A stretch of DNA of 64,000 nt, taken from NCBI GenBank assembly GCA_023421735.1, contig JAEZSP010000070.1, forward strand, positions 186,001-250,000. The letters are read 5' to 3'. This document shows positions 62,332 through 64,000 of this stretch, piece by piece; position 1 is the stretch's first letter, and each line of letters starts with the position of its first letter. This stretch comes from Bacillota bacterium (GTDB taxonomy: Bacteria; Bacillota_A; Clostridia; Christensenellales; Aristaeellaceae). The notes below the pieces were generated by a model. The model made no database searches and was not told where the DNA came from. It worked only from the letters and a program-made list of their open reading frames with translations. Made by a program: the position numbers and the translations under genes.

Positions 62332-63240
62332 TCATGTGCGCATCAATCCCCAAGGCCGAATCACGTCCGGGTCAATTGTGCGCACGCGTGCGGAACAGGT
62401 GCGCGCCATCGCACCCGCGAGTTCGTCCGTCATTGCCGCAATTTGATCCGCGACGCCCTGCGCACCGCCTTCGCGTAGCTTCTCCATCAAGGTGCGCCCC
62501 ACCGAAACAGCTGTTGCGCCAAGCGCCAGTGCCTTAAAGGCGTCGATGCCCGTCTCGATCCCGCAATCGACGAACACCGGCATCTCCTTCCCCACTGCCC
62601 GAATGATTTCCGGCAGAACCATGAGCGGCGGCACGGCATAATCCAAAATGCCATGGTGATGCGAAACAACGATCCCCTGCACGCCCAAATCGCGGCAGAT
62701 CAGCGCGTCGCGCACGCCAAGCACGCCCTTGATGATGAACGGCAATTTCGTCGCGCGGACGAAGGAGGCAATCTCGTCAAGGGATTTGGGCAGCATGCGC
62801 GCACCGAGCACCGTATCTGGCTGTCCTCGCCGATTGAACGCGTGATCTACGTCCATGCCGACCGCAAGCGCACCACCCTTTTCGGCTTGTTCGATTTTTT
62901 GAAATATGATGCTGTTGTCCGCGTAGGGTTTGATGATCTTGATTGTTCTTGCGCCCGTGGCAATTTGCGCCGCAAGCTCATCTCCGCTCCCCATGCCCGT
63001 CCAAAAAACCGCGCCCGCCATCTGCGCGCCACGCGCCATCCCCACCGCGCCGTCTTTTGTTTGGTTGTCAAGGTGCGAAAGTGCCGCAGTCATGACGGGC
63101 GTTTTGAAGGTTTCGCCATAAACCGTCACTTCTGTAGACGGGAGAGACGCGCCCATGTGACGCATCTCGATGAGCAGGGAGTCGAAATACGCGCGCGTGA
63201 TGCGGTTCGCGTCACCTGTGCGTGCAGATTCATTGGACAT
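62332..63240 (-). CDS. FMN-dependent alpha-hydroxy-acid dehydrogenase family protein
   Basis: 302 aa TIM barrel. FMN-site and active-site segments: TPVMTAALSHLDNQTKDGAV, LPFIIKGVLGVRDALICRDL (Lys of the FMN site), GIVVSHHHGILDYAVPPLMV (His base position) and PVFVDCGIETGIDAFKALAL, ALGATAVSVGRTLM (phosphate loop). Shorter than lactate oxidase/FMN-Dh (about 350-380 aa) and lacking its N-terminal segment, like the alpha-hydroxy-acid oxidising proteins common in Clostridia. Substrate unknown. Follows gap after a terminator. Confidence 0.82.
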   Translation of the reverse strand: MSNESARTGDANRITRAYFDSLLIEMRHMGASLPSTEVTVYGETFKTPVMTAALSHLDNQTKDGAVGMARGAQMAGAVFWTGMGSGDELAAQIATGARTIKIIKPYADNSIIFQKIEQAEKGGALAVGMDVDHAFNRRGQPDTVLGARMLPKSLDEIASFVRATKLPFIIKGVLGVRDALICRDLGVQGIVVSHHHGILDYAVPPLMVLPEIIRAVGKEMPVFVDCGIETGIDAFKALALGATAVSVGRTLMEKLREGGAQGVADQIAAMTDELAGAMARTCSARVRTIDPDVIRPWGLMRT

Positions 63241-63301
63241 GGAGATACCGCCTTTCGATGATCATTGATGGGGATTGCACGGCCCTTGATGTCCGGATAT
63301 G

Positions 63302-63327
63302 AAAAAGCCCCCGCTTGCGCGGAGGCT
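63302..63327 (-). terminator. Terminator of gap
   Basis: Stem AGCCTCCGC-GCAA-GCGGGGGCT with one mismatch, followed on the minus strand by TTTTT (63306-63302). Confidence 0.85.
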
Positions 63328-63338
63328 CATAGGGGTTC

Positions 63339-64000
<662 letters not shown>

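Overview
The window reads as a chromosomal segment of a GC-rich, anaerobic Firmicute (Bacillota, class Clostridia). The class assignment is an inference. It rests on a whiA gene followed by an HPr-like (crh-type) gene, an rpsO-pnp-M16 peptidase block, a stand-alone thiI lacking a rhodanese domain next to a cysteine desulfurase, a SigB/SigF-type sigma factor with an RsbW-like gene, electron-bifurcating NfnAB, strong GGAGG ribosome binding sites, and TTGACA/TATAAT promoters. A GH78 rhamnosidase and a GH127 arabinofuranosidase-type enzyme suggest a plant-fibre-fed gut habitat. No rRNA, tRNA, prophage, IS element or CRISPR array was recognised.

Layout. 1-2.2 kb: a partial LigB/MEMO-type gene divergent from an Rrf2 regulator, then degV. 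2.2-4.4 kb: a zinc-ribbon membrane protein, its internally deleted tandem copy, and a structured dispersed repeat. 4.4-9.5 kb (+): sulfur transfer and repair operon (cysteine desulfurase, thiI, MrfA-type helicase, 2H phosphoesterase). 9.5-16 kb (-): a hairpin-rich gap, a GNAT, asnS, two MFS carriers, murG. 16.2-19.5 kb (+): dnaX and an M3 oligopeptidase. 19.7-22.7 kb (-): a self-contained HTH-TPR regulator / PLDc_N / ABC operon. 22.8-28.1 kb (-): P-loop protein, crh-like, whiA, murB, MBOAT, AI-2E family. 28.2-35.9 kb (-): URO-D-family protein, M16 peptidase, pnp, rpsO, frameshifted GNAT, a RibF-like protein reduced to its adenylyltransferase domain, esterase, MgtC. 36-41 kb (-): GH127, RlmL-type methyltransferase, SigB/F-type sigma, degenerate RsbW, and hpf. 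41.1-48 kb: Noc/ParB, nfnB-nfnA-deoC, GH78. 48-51.4 kb (-): TrmO, GNAT, YdcF, PAP2, CmpB-like membrane protein. 51.5-58.1 kb: URO-D-family protein and lipid kinase, HAD, RluD-type synthase, a three-gene ABC exporter, NUDIX. 58.2-61.9 kb (-): two tandem secreted trypsin-fold proteins with peptidoglycan-binding domains, one active-looking and one without its catalytic triad. 62-64 kb: second copy of the dispersed repeat, an FMN alpha-hydroxy-acid dehydrogenase family protein, and partial gap.

Most of the window is housekeeping. The most unusual items are the protease/pseudoprotease pair with matched promoters, the RsbW-like protein that has lost its ATP-binding motifs next to a SigB-type factor, a perfect SigH-type promoter in front of hpf, the two-copy structured repeat, the HPr paralogue with Thr at position 15 but Ser46 kept, and the RibF homologue without a kinase domain. 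All calls come from reading the sequence; no database search was run.
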